NCBI GenBank assembly: GCA_963707575.1
Contig: OY970171.1
Location: forward strand, 2,480,001-2,544,000
Source of the DNA: Gaiellasilicea sp963707575
Lineage (GTDB): Bacteria > Actinomycetota > Thermoleophilia > Gaiellales > Gaiellaceae
Length of the DNA: 64,000 bases
Direction of reading: 5' to 3'
The notes below the pieces were generated by a model that saw only the letters and a list, made by a program, of their open reading frames with translations, searched no databases and was not told the DNA's origin. Below, in pieces: positions 15,920 to 23,862 of the stretch. The position numbers and the translations under genes are program-made. The number at the start of each line of letters is the position of its first letter. The first letter of the stretch is position 1.

Positions 15920-16513
15920 CTAGTAGCCGTGGCGCACGATTCGGGGCAGGCCAGCGAGCCAGCGCGGAACTCGCCGGCGAGCCTCGGCGAGCGCGCGCTC
16001 CACGGCCGCTCCGTCCGTCACGCCTTCCCCGTGGCCGACGAGGGCGTGTTGCACGTCGAGGCCGCGGAGCCCGCGCGGGGGCCACGGCCGCAGCAGCGGG
16101 TGCATCCCGATCGGCTCGTCGCCGGCGCGGAAGAACGGAACCGTGCCGAGGACGTCGGCGCAGACGAGGATCCTGCGCTCGGGCCACCAGAGCGCGACCT
16201 CGCGCCAGAAGCGCAGGCGCACCACCGGCCGGAGCTCGAAGGGTGTGCCGGGCAGTGACCGCGGCACCACGTGCAGCGGCACCCCGAACCGGGTTGCGAA
16301 CGCCACGCAGTCGCGCTCGTGACGGTCGAGCAGCTGGATCACGCCCGCCGGCTCGCCGAGCGCCCTGATCCGCTCGTCGACGCCCTCACCCTCGATCGGA
16401 TCGACGATCCAGACGTGTCCGGCGGCCGCGAGCGCGTGCGACGTCCGCTGCATGCGAGCGTGCTCGATCCAGCCGAGGACGCCGTCGGCCTGGTCGACGA
16501 ATCGGACGCTCAC
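15920..16513 (-). CDS. Metallo-beta-lactamase-like protein without metal motif
   Basis: A 197-aa soluble protein. AAGHVWIVDPIEGEGVDERIRALG, VIQLLDRHERDCVAFATRFGVPLH, RRILVCADVLGTVPFF and HALVGHGEGVTDGAAVERAL follow the strand order of metallo-beta-lactamase-fold proteins, but the HxHxDH metal site is not present (it reads LDRHERDCVAF). It may be a degenerate, non-hydrolytic member. GTG at 16513 overlaps the hisA stop as GTGA, so it is co-translated with hisA; a link to histidine synthesis is not evident from sequence. Assignment is tentative. Confidence 0.55.
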   Translation of the reverse strand: MSVRFVDQADGVLGWIEHARMQRTSHALAAAGHVWIVDPIEGEGVDERIRALGEPAGVIQLLDRHERDCVAFATRFGVPLHVVPRSLPGTPFELRPVVRLRFWREVALWWPERRILVCADVLGTVPFFRAGDEPIGMHPLLRPWPPRGLRGLDVQHALVGHGEGVTDGAAVERALAEARRRVPRWLAGLPRIVRHGY

Positions 16514-17205
16514 CGTTCGAGGCTAACCGCTTCGGCCAGCGTGAAACGGCCGCTCCAGAGCGCGCTGCCCGAGACGGCTCCCTCACAGCCGAGCGCGCGT
16601 ACGGCCCGCAGGTCGTCGAGCGAGGAGATCCCGCCGGCCGCGATCACGGGCAGGCCCGCGGCGAGGACGGCCTCGAGCAGGTCGAGGTCGGGGCCTGCGA
16701 GGGTCCCGTCGCGGCGCGTGCTCGTCACGAGCAGCCGCTGCACGCCGGCCTCGCGGCAAGCAGTCGCGAGCTCCACGGCAGAGACGCCCGTCGCCCGGGT
16801 CCAGCCCTCGACCGCGACGAGTCCGTCGCGCACGTCGACCGCCACCGCCAGCCTGGGGCCGAAGCGAGCAGCTGCCGAGCGCAGGAACGAGGGCTCCAGG
16901 GCGGCCGTTCCCACCAGCACGCGCGCCGCGCCGGTGTCGAGCGCGGCCTGGATCGACTCGAGGTCGCGGTAGCCGCCGCCGGCCTGCACCGGCACGCCGA
17001 TCGCGGCGACGCCGGCGAGGAGCTCGAGCGACGGCGTCGACGAGAACGCCCCGTCGAGATCGACGAGGTGGAGCCACGCGGCTCCGTCGTCGCGGAAGGC
17101 GGCAGCGGCCGCCACCGGGTCGCCGCCCTCGATCGTGACGCGGCCGCGCTCGCCCTGCTCGAGCCGGACGACACGGCCCTCCAGGACGTCGATGGCGGGA
17201 TACAC
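16510..17205 (-). CDS. hisA: ProFAR isomerase, histidine biosynthesis
   Basis: About 231 aa if started at the GTG at 17205 (VYPAIDVLEGRVVRLEQG); an earlier in-frame GTG at 17244 would add 13 residues. The (beta/alpha)8 barrel opens with the catalytic Asp in YPAIDVLEG; later landmarks are HLVDLDGAF, VPVQAGGGYRD, AVDVRDGLVAVEGWT and VIAAGGISSLDDLRAV. It isomerises ProFAR to PRFAR, the step before HisH/HisF. In this genome it is split from the other his genes and transcribed divergently from yerC-hisG across a repeat-rich promoter region, so both arms are probably controlled together. Confidence 0.92.
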   Translation of the reverse strand: MYPAIDVLEGRVVRLEQGERGRVTIEGGDPVAAAAAFRDDGAAWLHLVDLDGAFSSTPSLELLAGVAAIGVPVQAGGGYRDLESIQAALDTGAARVLVGTAALEPSFLRSAAARFGPRLAVAVDVRDGLVAVEGWTRATGVSAVELATACREAGVQRLLVTSTRRDGTLAGPDLDLLEAVLAAGLPVIAAGGISSLDDLRAVRALGCEGAVSGSALWSGRFTLAEAVSLER

Positions 17206-17229
17206 CGTGAACGCCGAGCCGACTTTGTG

Positions 17230-17269
17230 TTGACGTGCTATCACGTTATCATGCTAACATGTTGACACG
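17230..17269. promoter_or_regulatory. Five tandem 8-bp elements between hisA and yerC (probable operator)
   Basis: The 40 bases directly before the yerC ATG divide exactly into five contiguous 8-mers: TTGACGTG, CTATCACG, TTATCATG, CTAACATG, TTGACACG. Consensus YTRWCRYG. The middle also forms a near-palindrome GTTATCATGCTAAC (17245-17258). A plus-strand -10 candidate TAACAT (17255-17260) lies 9 nt before the ATG, so bound repressor would cover it. TrpR-family dimers can bind tandem sites about 8 bp apart, which makes YerC autoregulation and his control a plausible role. The region is noticeably richer in A+T than its surroundings. Confidence 0.7.
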
Positions 17270-17584
17270 ATGGCCCCGAGCACCGAGTCTGCGCGTTCCG
17301 TCGAGCCGCTCCCGGGCCTCGACGAGCTCGCCGACGCGGTGCTCAGCCTGCGCACGCGCGACGAGGCGCAGCGCTTCCTGCGCGATCTCTGCACGCTGCC
17401 GGAGCTGGAGGCGCTGACGCATCGCTGGCAGACGGTGAAGCTGCTCGAGCAGCACGTTCCGTATCTCGAGATCGCCGAGCGCGTCCCGACCAGCACGGCG
17501 ACGGTCACGCGGGTCGCGCAGTGGCTCCGCCACGGCACCGGCGGCTACCGCATCGCCCTCGGGCGCGTCGGCCGGAAGCGCTGA
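17270..17584 (+). CDS. yerC: TrpR-superfamily regulator YerC/YecD
   Basis: A 104-aa protein of the YerC/YecD branch of the TrpR superfamily. FLRDLCTLPELEALTHRWQTVKLLEQHVPYLEIAERVPTSTATVTRVAQWLRHGTGGYR contains the helix-turn-helix (YLEIAERVPTSTATVTRVAQWL). It starts at the ATG right after the tandem 8-mers, with no ribosome site, so it is probably translated from a leaderless transcript. Its stop overlaps the hisG ATG (TGATG). Position at the head of the his genes suggests it senses histidine or a pathway intermediate and represses this operon and hisA; that is inference. Confidence 0.88.
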   Translation: MAPSTESARSVEPLPGLDELADAVLSLRTRDEAQRFLRDLCTLPELEALTHRWQTVKLLEQHVPYLEIAERVPTSTATVTRVAQWLRHGTGGYRIALGRVGRKR

Positions 17585-18474
17585 TGGAGTCGAACGGCTT
17601 CGCCCGCGCCGGCGCGAACGGCCGGTTGACGCTCGCCGTTCCGTCCAAGGGCCGCATGTCGGAGCCCGCGCTCCGGCTCTGCGCCGATGCGGGCCTCCGG
17701 TTCGAGGCGACCGATCGCGCGCTCCTCGTCCCGTGCCTGAACGCGCCCGTCGACCTGCTGCTCGTGCGCGCGCACGACATCCCCGAGTACGTCCATGACC
17801 GCGTCGTCGACCTCGGCATCACGGGTGCCAACCTCGTCACCGAGGCGGCGAAGGACGTGCTCACGCTGGAGCAGCTCGGCTTCGCGCGCTGCACCCTGCA
17901 GGCCGCGGTTCCGGACGACGCGCCGCAGCGGGAGTTGGCTGCGCTCAACGGGCTCCGGGTCGCAACCGCCTACCCCGTCTCAACCCGTTCGTGCCTGGAG
18001 CGGCTCGGCGTCGCTGCGGAGCTCGTCACGGTGTCCGGCTCCGTCGAGGCGGCGCCGCGGCTCGGGCTCTCGGATGCGATCGTCGATCTCGTCTCGACAG
18101 GCTCGACGGCGAGCGCGAACGGGCTGCGCCTGATCGGCACGCTGCTCGAGTCGCAGGCGGTGCTCGTGGGAACGGGCTCCGCGGTCGAGGCCAAGCGCGA
18201 GCTCGTCGAGCGGCTCCAGCTCATGCTTGCAGGCGTCGTCGCCGGACGCCGGCGCCGCTACCTGATGATGAACGCGCCCGAGACGGCCCTCCCCGCGATC
18301 CAGGCAGTGCTGCCCAGCATGGGCGCGCCGTCGGTGATCCCGCTCGCCGCCGAGGGCCAGATTGCCGTGCACGCGGCCGTCGACGTCGACGAGCTCTGGA
18401 ACCTGCTCTCGCCGCTGAAGGGGGCCGGCGCGTCGTCGATCCTCGTCCTGCCGGTCGAGCGGCTCGTGCCGTGA
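17584..18474 (+). CDS. hisG: ATP phosphoribosyltransferase, long form
   Basis: A 296-aa enzyme for the first, committed step of histidine synthesis (ATP + PRPP). LTLAVPSKGRMSEPALRLC opens the catalytic domain; SDAIVDLVSTGSTASANGLRLIG holds the PRPP-binding loop. A C-terminal ACT-like regulatory domain (LLSPLKGAGASSILVLPVERLV) marks the long, histidine-inhibited hexameric form that does not need HisZ. ATG 17584 overlaps the yerC stop; its own stop overlaps the hisD GTG. Confidence 0.95.
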   Translation: MESNGFARAGANGRLTLAVPSKGRMSEPALRLCADAGLRFEATDRALLVPCLNAPVDLLLVRAHDIPEYVHDRVVDLGITGANLVTEAAKDVLTLEQLGFARCTLQAAVPDDAPQRELAALNGLRVATAYPVSTRSCLERLGVAAELVTVSGSVEAAPRLGLSDAIVDLVSTGSTASANGLRLIGTLLESQAVLVGTGSAVEAKRELVERLQLMLAGVVAGRRRRYLMMNAPETALPAIQAVLPSMGAPSVIPLAAEGQIAVHAAVDVDELWNLLSPLKGAGASSILVLPVERLVP

Positions 18475-19613
18475 GAGGCGCCGGGCTGGAAGAGGTGCTG
18501 CCGCAGGTGCTGGAGATCGTCGGCGACGTCCGCCGTCGCGGCGACGAGGCTCTGCTCGACTGGACGGAGCGGCTGGACGGCGCGCGGCCCGACCTGCGCG
18601 TCCCGTCCGAGCGGCTGGACGCAGCGCGTCTCGACGACGACGTGTTGACGGCCGTTCGCGAGCTGGTGCGGGCAGTGACGGCGTTCTGCCGCCCGCAACG
18701 GCCGCCGGACACGGAGGTCGAGGTGGTTCCGGGCATCCGAGCCGGGCGCCGCTGGCTCCCGCTCTCGTCCGTCGGCGTCTACGTCCCCGGCGGCCGAGCG
18801 GCCTACCCCTCGTCGCTCGTGATGGCCGCGGTGCCGGCGCTCGTTGCGGGGGTCGAGCGGATCGCCGTCGTGTCACCGCTGCCCTCCGACGCGACGCTCG
18901 CGACCGCGCGCGAGCTCGGCCTCGACGAGGTCTACGCGGTGGGCGGGGCGCAGGCGGTGGCTGCCCTCGCGTACGGCACCGAGACGATCGCGCCCGTCGA
19001 CAAGATCGTCGGACCTGGCAACCGCTACGTCACGGCCGCGAAGCTGCTCGTCTCGAGCCGCGTCGCGATCGACTTGCCCGCCGGCCCCAGCGAGGTGATC
19101 GTGATCGCCGACTCGTCTGCGGACGCGGGGCAGTGCGCCGCCGACCTGCTCGCCCAGGCCGAGCACGGCCCCGACAGCGAGGCGCTCCTCCTCAGCGTCG
19201 ACCCGGCTCTCTCCGTGGCCGTCTCCGGCCTCGTCGCCGGACACGCCAACGTCGCCGTCGAGGACATGGGGTCGCTCGACGATGCGCTGGCCCGCTCGGA
19301 GGCGTATGCCCCGGAGCACCTCGAGCTCTGGATCGAGGGCGCCGACGAAGCAGCCGGCCGCGTCCGCAATGCCGGCACGGTCTTCGTCCGGACGTCGGCC
19401 GTCGTCGGCGACTACGCGGCGGGCGCCACTCACGTGCTCCCCACCGGAGGTCTCGCCCGGGGCTGTGGCGGCCTCGGCCTCGAAACCTTTCTCAAGCCGG
19501 TGCAGTTCGTCTGCGCCAGCGGCGATGGCGTCGACCGTGCGCGCCAGATCGTGCTCCCGCTGGCCCGCGCCGAGGGGCTCCCGCTGCACGCGGCGGCACT
19601 GGACCGACGATGA
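18471..19613 (+). CDS. hisD: Histidinol dehydrogenase
   Basis: A 380-aa NAD-dependent zinc enzyme that oxidises histidinol to histidine in two steps. Landmarks: GVYVPGGRAAYPSSLVMAAVPA, VYAVGGAQAVAALAYGTETI, DKIVGPGNRYVTAAK, DLPAGPSEVIVIAD, DLLAQAEHGPDSEA and AYAPEHLEL (catalytic Glu-His pair). The N-terminus is about 40-50 residues shorter than usual: it starts at a GTG overlapping the hisG stop, and the in-frame sequence further upstream lies within hisG and shows no HisD similarity. The catalytic core looks complete. Confidence 0.94.
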   Translation: MRGAGLEEVLPQVLEIVGDVRRRGDEALLDWTERLDGARPDLRVPSERLDAARLDDDVLTAVRELVRAVTAFCRPQRPPDTEVEVVPGIRAGRRWLPLSSVGVYVPGGRAAYPSSLVMAAVPALVAGVERIAVVSPLPSDATLATARELGLDEVYAVGGAQAVAALAYGTETIAPVDKIVGPGNRYVTAAKLLVSSRVAIDLPAGPSEVIVIADSSADAGQCAADLLAQAEHGPDSEALLLSVDPALSVAVSGLVAGHANVAVEDMGSLDDALARSEAYAPEHLELWIEGADEAAGRVRNAGTVFVRTSAVVGDYAAGATHVLPTGGLARGCGGLGLETFLKPVQFVCASGDGVDRARQIVLPLARAEGLPLHAAALDRR

Positions 19614-21178
19614 TCCCGCGCCCGCTTCCGGACGACTTCCGCGCCTACGCGTGGGCTCCCAGCTCCGCCGCGGTCGCTGCGCGGCACGGCCTCCACCGCG
19701 AGCAGATCCTGCGCTTCGATCAGAACACGCCGCCGGTTCCGGGGGTGCCTCGGATTCCGCTCGCGACGAGCTTCGCCCGCCTGAACGAGTACCCGGACGG
19801 CCTCTACGGTGAGCTGCGCGCCGCCGCGGGCGCCTACTGCGGCGTCGGCCCGGACCGGATCGTCGTCGGCGCCGGTGCGGACGACCTGATCGCGACGTGC
19901 GCGCGGACGTACCTCGGCCCCGGCCGCCGCGCAGCGATCTCCCCGCCCACGTACGGGCTCTACCGGATCGCCTCGCTGCTGGAAGGCGCGGAGGTGACGA
20001 CGGAGCCCGCGGGCGCGTCGCTGATCTGGGTCTGCAACCCCAACAACCCGACGGGAGAGCTGCGCGATCCGGCCGAGCTGGCGGCGCTCGCCCGGGCCCA
20101 TCCCGACGCCGCCGTCGTCGTCGACGAAGCGTACTTCGAGTTCGCCAGTGTTACGTGCGCCGGCCTGATCGAGGAGCAGCCGAACCTGATCGTGCTGCGC
20201 ACGCTCTCGAAGGCGTTCGGGTTCGCCTCGCTGCGGGTGGGCTACGCGATCGCGTCCTCGGAGGCCGCGGCGCAGCTGGAGCTGCGCCGGGCGCCGGCGA
20301 ACGTCAGCGGGCCCGCCGCGGCGATCGCCGCCGCGGCGCTGCGTGAGCCGCGACTCGACGTCGGCGCCACCGTGGCCGAGCGCGAGCGGATGCGCGCGGC
20401 GCTCCTCGCCGCCGGGCTCGACTCCCCCGAAAGCGCGGGGAACTTCCTCTTCGTTCGCACCGACGAGTCGCTCGGCGAGCGGCTCGAGGCGGAGGGATTG
20501 GTGGTCAGGATCTTCGAGGAGGGGATCCGAGTCACCGTCCGGCGACCGCCCGAGAACGACGTTCTGCTCGCGGCGCTGGGCGCCGAGGGTGGGGCGGCGG
20601 CCGGCCGCTCGGCGCTCGTCGTGCGGACGACCACGGAGACGGCGCTGCGTCTGTCGCTCGACCTGGACGGCTCGGGCCGGGCCGACGTGGACACGGGAAT
20701 CGGCTTCCTCGACCACCTCCTGACGCTGTGTGCGTTCCACGGAGGGCTCGATCTCGAGCTGCTCGCATCCGGCGATCTCGAGGTCGACGAGCACCACACC
20801 GTCGAGGACTGCCTCGCCGCCTTCGGGGATGCGCTGGCCCAGGCTCTGGGAGTCCGTGAGGGCGTCGCCCGGTACGGGTCGGCGACCGTGCCGATGGACG
20901 AGGCGCTCGCCACGGCGGCGGTCGATCTCGTCCGCAGGCCGCACGCCGAGATCGAGCTCGAGTTCTCCGGCCCCCGGGTCGGCGCGCTCGCGACCACCCT
21001 GCTGCCGCATGCGCTCGAGCGTCTCGCCGCGCAGGCCGCGATCACCCTGCACGTGAGCTCGGCCGGGCGCGACGACCACCACGTGGCCGAGGCCGCCTTC
21101 AAGGCGCTCGGCCAGGCGCTCCGTCAGGCCTGCGCGCAGGGCCGTGCGGGCGTCCGGTCGACGAAAGGGCTCGGATGA
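19610..21178 (+). CDS. hisCB: HisC-HisB fusion: histidinol-phosphate aminotransferase + IGP dehydratase
   Basis: A single 522-codon frame with no stop between two complete enzymes. Residues about 1-320: PLP aminotransferase HisC, with RFDQNTPPVPG, VCNPNNPTGELRD, VVDEAYFEFA and RTLSKAFGFASLRVGYA (PLP lysine in SKAFG). After a linker of about ten residues rich in Gly/Ala, residues about 330-522: imidazoleglycerol-phosphate dehydratase HisB, with GIGFLDHLLTL, DEHHTVEDC and DDHHVAEAAFKALGQAL (manganese histidines). These are steps 7 and 6 of the pathway, joined by HisB product passing to HisC. ATG 19610 overlaps the hisD stop. E. coli HisB is instead fused to a phosphatase. An internal GTG near the linker could also give a free HisB. 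Confidence 0.93.
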   Translation: MIPRPLPDDFRAYAWAPSSAAVAARHGLHREQILRFDQNTPPVPGVPRIPLATSFARLNEYPDGLYGELRAAAGAYCGVGPDRIVVGAGADDLIATCARTYLGPGRRAAISPPTYGLYRIASLLEGAEVTTEPAGASLIWVCNPNNPTGELRDPAELAALARAHPDAAVVVDEAYFEFASVTCAGLIEEQPNLIVLRTLSKAFGFASLRVGYAIASSEAAAQLELRRAPANVSGPAAAIAAAALREPRLDVGATVAERERMRAALLAAGLDSPESAGNFLFVRTDESLGERLEAEGLVVRIFEEGIRVTVRRPPENDVLLAALGAEGGAAAGRSALVVRTTTETALRLSLDLDGSGRADVDTGIGFLDHLLTLCAFHGGLDLELLASGDLEVDEHHTVEDCLAAFGDALAQALGVREGVARYGSATVPMDEALATAAVDLVRRPHAEIELEFSGPRVGALATTLLPHALERLAAQAAITLHVSSAGRDDHHVAEAAFKALGQALRQACAQGRAGVRSTKGLG

Positions 21179-21771
21179 GGGCGGTGCTCGTCGACTACGG
21201 CGCAGGCAACCTGCGCAGCATCTCGGCCGCGCTCACCCGTGCCGGCGCCGAGCCGGTAGTCACGACCGATCCGATCGAGGTGCGCGACGCTCCGCTGGCG
21301 GTGATCGCGGGCGTCGGTAACCTCGAGAGCGCCGCCCGCGGACTGGCGCCCGTCGCGGACGCCCTCCGCGAGCGCGCGGAGCGAGGCCGTCCGACGCTCG
21401 GGATCTGCGTGGGCATGCAGCTCCTCTTCGAGGCGAGCGAGGAAGGCGGGGGCGGCCTCGGGCTCCTGCGAGGCCCGGTGCGCAGGCTGCGCGCACGCCG
21501 CGTGCCGCACATGGGCTGGAACGCGCTGACGGTGCTCGGCTCCTCGGCGCTCCTCGACGGAGTGGACGGTGCGGACATGTACTTCGCGCACAGCTATGCG
21601 GTCGAGCCGGCCGACGACGTGGCGGTCGCGAGCGTCGACCACGAGGCGTGTCGGCTCGTGGCGGCGGTCGAGTTCGGCGCCGTGGCCGGCGTCCAGTTCC
21701 ATCCCGAGCGCAGCGCTGCGGCCGGCGCGCGCGTGCTGGAGAACGCGTTGCGATGGTCACGAAGCGCGTGA
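21175..21771 (+). CDS. hisH: Imidazole glycerol phosphate synthase, glutamine amidotransferase subunit
   Basis: A 198-aa class I glutaminase. The nucleophile motif is GICVGMQLLFEAS (Cys), and the His-Glu pair lies in VAGVQFHPERS. VLVDYGAGNLRSISAAL opens the domain. It releases ammonia that is channelled to HisF. Compared with the usual LPGVG loop, this protein has IAGVGNLESA, a small change near the oxyanion region. ATG 21175 overlaps the hisCB stop (ATGA), and hisF starts 19 nt before its end. Confidence 0.93.
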   Translation: MRAVLVDYGAGNLRSISAALTRAGAEPVVTTDPIEVRDAPLAVIAGVGNLESAARGLAPVADALRERAERGRPTLGICVGMQLLFEASEEGGGGLGLLRGPVRRLRARRVPHMGWNALTVLGSSALLDGVDGADMYFAHSYAVEPADDVAVASVDHEACRLVAAVEFGAVAGVQFHPERSAAAGARVLENALRWSRSA

Positions 21772-22493
21772 TCCCCTGTCTGGACGTCGCCGGCGGGCGC
21801 GTCGTCAAGGGCGTGCGCTTCCGCGGTCTGCGCGACATGGGCGATCCCGTCGTGCTGGCCGAGCGCTATTCCGAGCTCGGCGCCGACGAGATCGTCTTTC
21901 TCGACATCACGGCGACGGTCGAGGGTCGCGGCCCGCTGTTCGAGTTGGTCGAGCGCGCCGCGGAGCGTCTCGTCGTGCCCTTCACGGTCGGAGGCGGGGT
22001 CTCGGGTCGCGAGGACGCGCGAGCGCTGCTTCGCTCGGGGGCGGACAAGGTGGCGGTCAACCGCGCGGCGGTGGACGAGCCGAGCCTGCTGGGGAAGCTC
22101 GCGGGTGAGTTCGGGGCACAGGCGGTCGTGTGCGCCATCGACGCACGTGGCGGCGAGGTGGTCACGCACGGCGGCCGGCAGGCGCGGGGCCGGGATGCGG
22201 TCACGTGGGCGCGCGAGGCGGTCGAGCGCGGCGCCGGCGAGCTCCTCGTCACCTCGATCGACGCCGACGGGACGCGGGCGGGCTACGACCTCGAGCTCAC
22301 GCGCGCGGTGGCCGAGGCGGCCAGCGTCCCGGTGATCGCCTCGGGCGGTGCCGGGACGGCGCACCATCTGTCGGAGGCGTTCGCGGCCGGGGCCGAGGGA
22401 GCGATCGTCGCGTCGATCGTGCACGAGCGGCCCGAGCGCCTCCCCGAGCTGAAAGCCGAGTTGCGAGAGGCCGGATGGCACGTCCGGGCCTGA
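21753..22493 (+). CDS. hisF: Imidazole glycerol phosphate synthase, cyclase subunit
   Basis: A 246-aa (beta/alpha)8 barrel. KRVIPCLDVAGGRVVKGVRFRGLRDMGDP carries the first catalytic Asp; the second is in LVTSIDADGTRAGYD. VPFTVGGGVSGREDARALL and VPVIASGGAGTAHHL are the phosphate-binding loops. It condenses PRFAR with HisH-derived ammonia to IGP and AICAR. The ATG at 21753 lies inside the end of hisH, so the two subunits of the complex are tightly coupled. Confidence 0.95.
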   Translation: MVTKRVIPCLDVAGGRVVKGVRFRGLRDMGDPVVLAERYSELGADEIVFLDITATVEGRGPLFELVERAAERLVVPFTVGGGVSGREDARALLRSGADKVAVNRAAVDEPSLLGKLAGEFGAQAVVCAIDARGGEVVTHGGRQARGRDAVTWAREAVERGAGELLVTSIDADGTRAGYDLELTRAVAEAASVPVIASGGAGTAHHLSEAFAAGAEGAIVASIVHERPERLPELKAELREAGWHVRA

Positions 22494-23023
22494 CGCCGGC
22501 GATCGTCCAGGACGCACGCAGCGACCGCGTGTTGATGCTCGCCTGGATGGACGAGGAGGCCCTGCGGCTGACGCGCGAGACCGGTGAGGCCTGGTTCTGG
22601 AGCCGCTCGCGCGAGCGGCTCTGGCGCAAGGGCGAGACGTCCGGGAACACCCTGGCGGTAGAGGAGCTCCGGGACGACTGCGACGGTGACGCGATCCTCG
22701 TGCGCGTCCATCCGGCGGGGCCGGTGTGCCACACGGGTGCGAGCTCGTGCTTCGCGCCGTGGCTCTGGAGGCGGATCAAGGAGCGCGAGCAGGAGCGGCC
22801 CCCAGGTTCGTACGTCGCCTCGCTCCTCGACGATCCCGGCCTGGCGGCGCGCAAGGTGGGGGAGGAGGGGCTCGAGGCCGCGCTCGCCGGGGCCGGCGAG
22901 TCGGACGAGCGAGTCGTGGAGGAGGTCGCGGACCTCGTCTTCCACGTCTACGTCCTGCTGGCGGCGCGCGGGCTCGACCCTGAGCTCGTCGAGGCCGAGC
23001 TCGCGCGCCGCGCCGTCGGCTAG
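22475..23023 (+). CDS. hisIE: Bifunctional phosphoribosyl-AMP cyclohydrolase / phosphoribosyl-ATP pyrophosphatase
   Basis: A 182-aa HisI-HisE fusion. HisI part (about 1-100): PAIVQDARSDRVLMLAWMDEEAL, WSRSRERLWRKGETSGN and VHPAGPVCHTGASSCF with zinc cysteines. HisE part (about 105-182): SYVASLLDDPGLAARKVGEEGLEAALAG and VVEEVADLVFHVYVLL. It catalyses steps 2 and 3 of the pathway. The ATG at 22475 is 19 nt inside hisF. This is the last gene of the his run; hisN for histidinol-phosphate phosphatase is not in the window. Its TAG shares a CTAG with the stop of the opposing fasciclin gene. Confidence 0.93.
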   Translation: MARPGLTPAIVQDARSDRVLMLAWMDEEALRLTRETGEAWFWSRSRERLWRKGETSGNTLAVEELRDDCDGDAILVRVHPAGPVCHTGASSCFAPWLWRRIKEREQERPPGSYVASLLDDPGLAARKVGEEGLEAALAGAGESDERVVEEVADLVFHVYVLLAARGLDPELVEAELARRAVG

Positions 23024-23511
23024 GAAGCCGGGATCAGCACCGCGTTGAGCACGTGGATGATCCCGTTCGACGTCCGGATGTCGGTCTTCGTCACCTTCGC
23101 CTTGTCGACGAAGACGCTCTTCCCGCTCACGCGGATGCGGACGGAGGGCCCGGCGAGGGTTTTCGCCGAGCGGAGCTGCACGACCTTCGCCGCCGGGACC
23201 TGACCCTTGACGACGTGGTAGAGGAGGACGCGCTTGAGGAGCGCCTTGTCCTTGCCGAGCTTGGCGAGCGTCGCCTTCGGCACCTTCTTGAACGCGGCGT
23301 CGGTGGGAGCGAAGACGGTCAGCTTGCCCGGGCCCGACAGCGCCCCGACGAGGCCAGCCTGCTTGGCGAGGGCGAGCAGCGTCGTGAACTGCCCCGCGCC
23401 GGCGGCCGTCTGGACGATGTTCGCCTTCGGGGCCGCGGCCCGGTCGGGTGCGGCCAGGGCCGCTCCCGGGAGGGCGACGGCGAGGACGAGGAGTGCTGCG
23501 ATGCGCTTCAT
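23020..23511 (-). CDS. Secreted fasciclin (FAS1) domain protein
   Basis: A 163-aa exported protein: signal peptide KRIAALLVLAVALPGAALA, then one FAS1 domain. The H1-type segment is TLLALAKQAGLVGALSGPGKLTVFAPTDAAFKK, YHVV in LLYHVVKGQVPAAKV is the conserved box, and NGIIHVLNAVLIP is the H2-type end. FAS1 domains mediate surface adhesion. The ribosome site AAAGGAA precedes the ATG at 23511. It follows the DUF378 gene by 29 nt on the same strand, so it is probably transcribed from the CarH-repeat promoter. Confidence 0.9.
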   Translation of the reverse strand: MKRIAALLVLAVALPGAALAAPDRAAAPKANIVQTAAGAGQFTTLLALAKQAGLVGALSGPGKLTVFAPTDAAFKKVPKATLAKLGKDKALLKRVLLYHVVKGQVPAAKVVQLRSAKTLAGPSVRIRVSGKSVFVDKAKVTKTDIRTSNGIIHVLNAVLIPAS

Positions 23512-23540
23512 CGGTCTGTTTCCTTTCGGTTGGCGATTCT

Positions 23541-23768
23541 TTAGGCAGTGGCGGGCGACCAGCGGCGGCGGATGGCCGCCTGCTGGGCGATCTGGTAGGC
23601 GGCGCCCAGGCCGACGAGGCCGTAGACGATCCGCGTGGCGGCGTTCGTCTCGCCGAATTCGAGTCCGAAGAGCGTCGCGACGAGGTCGAACTCGGCCAGG
23701 GCGACGAGGCCCCAGTTCAGCCCCCCGACGATGACGAGCACCGCCGCGAGGACGTCGAGCTTCTTCAT
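23541..23768 (-). CDS. DUF378 small membrane protein
   Basis: A 75-aa protein with two hydrophobic helices: KKLDVLAAVLVIVGGLNWGLVAL and IVYGLVGLGAAYQIA. The GGLNWG box and the YGLVGLGA segment match the DUF378 family of unknown function. ATG 23768 follows a near-perfect ribosome site (AAGGAGGTG). It is the first gene after the divergent promoter controlled by the 11-bp repeats, and so the likeliest direct target of the neighbouring CarH-like regulator. Confidence 0.85.
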   Translation of the reverse strand: MKKLDVLAAVLVIVGGLNWGLVALAEFDLVATLFGLEFGETNAATRIVYGLVGLGAAYQIAQQAAIRRRWSPATA

Positions 23769-23782
23769 GCTGTCCACCTCCT

Positions 23783-23858
23783 TGTTCAGAGTTTGTCCAG
23801 GGATGGTAGAGGCAGATGGACGGCTTGTCAAATCTTTGTTCAAGGTATGTACACTGAT
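23783..23858. promoter_or_regulatory. 11-bp phased TGT direct repeats, candidate CarH-type operator
   Basis: TGT-containing repeats start at 23783 and 23794 (TGTTCAGAGTT, TGTCCAGGGAT) and at 23826, 23837 and 23848 (TGTCAAATCTT, TGTTCAAGGTA, TGTACACTGAT), each exactly 11 bp apart within its cluster. Weaker TGG versions at 23804 and 23817 roughly fill the gap. CarH regulators bind tandem 11-bp direct repeats that cover a -35 box; here the right-hand cluster covers the -35 of the minus-strand promoter. Confidence 0.7.
23803..23831 (-). promoter_or_regulatory. Sigma-70 type promoter for DUF378-fasciclin
   Basis: On the minus strand, -35 TTGACA (23831-23826), a 17-bp spacer, and -10 TACCAT (23808-23803). 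This is the closest to consensus of the promoters seen in the window, and it points into the DUF378 gene with a normal leader and ribosome site. Confidence 0.75.
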
Positions 23859-23862
23859 GGGC

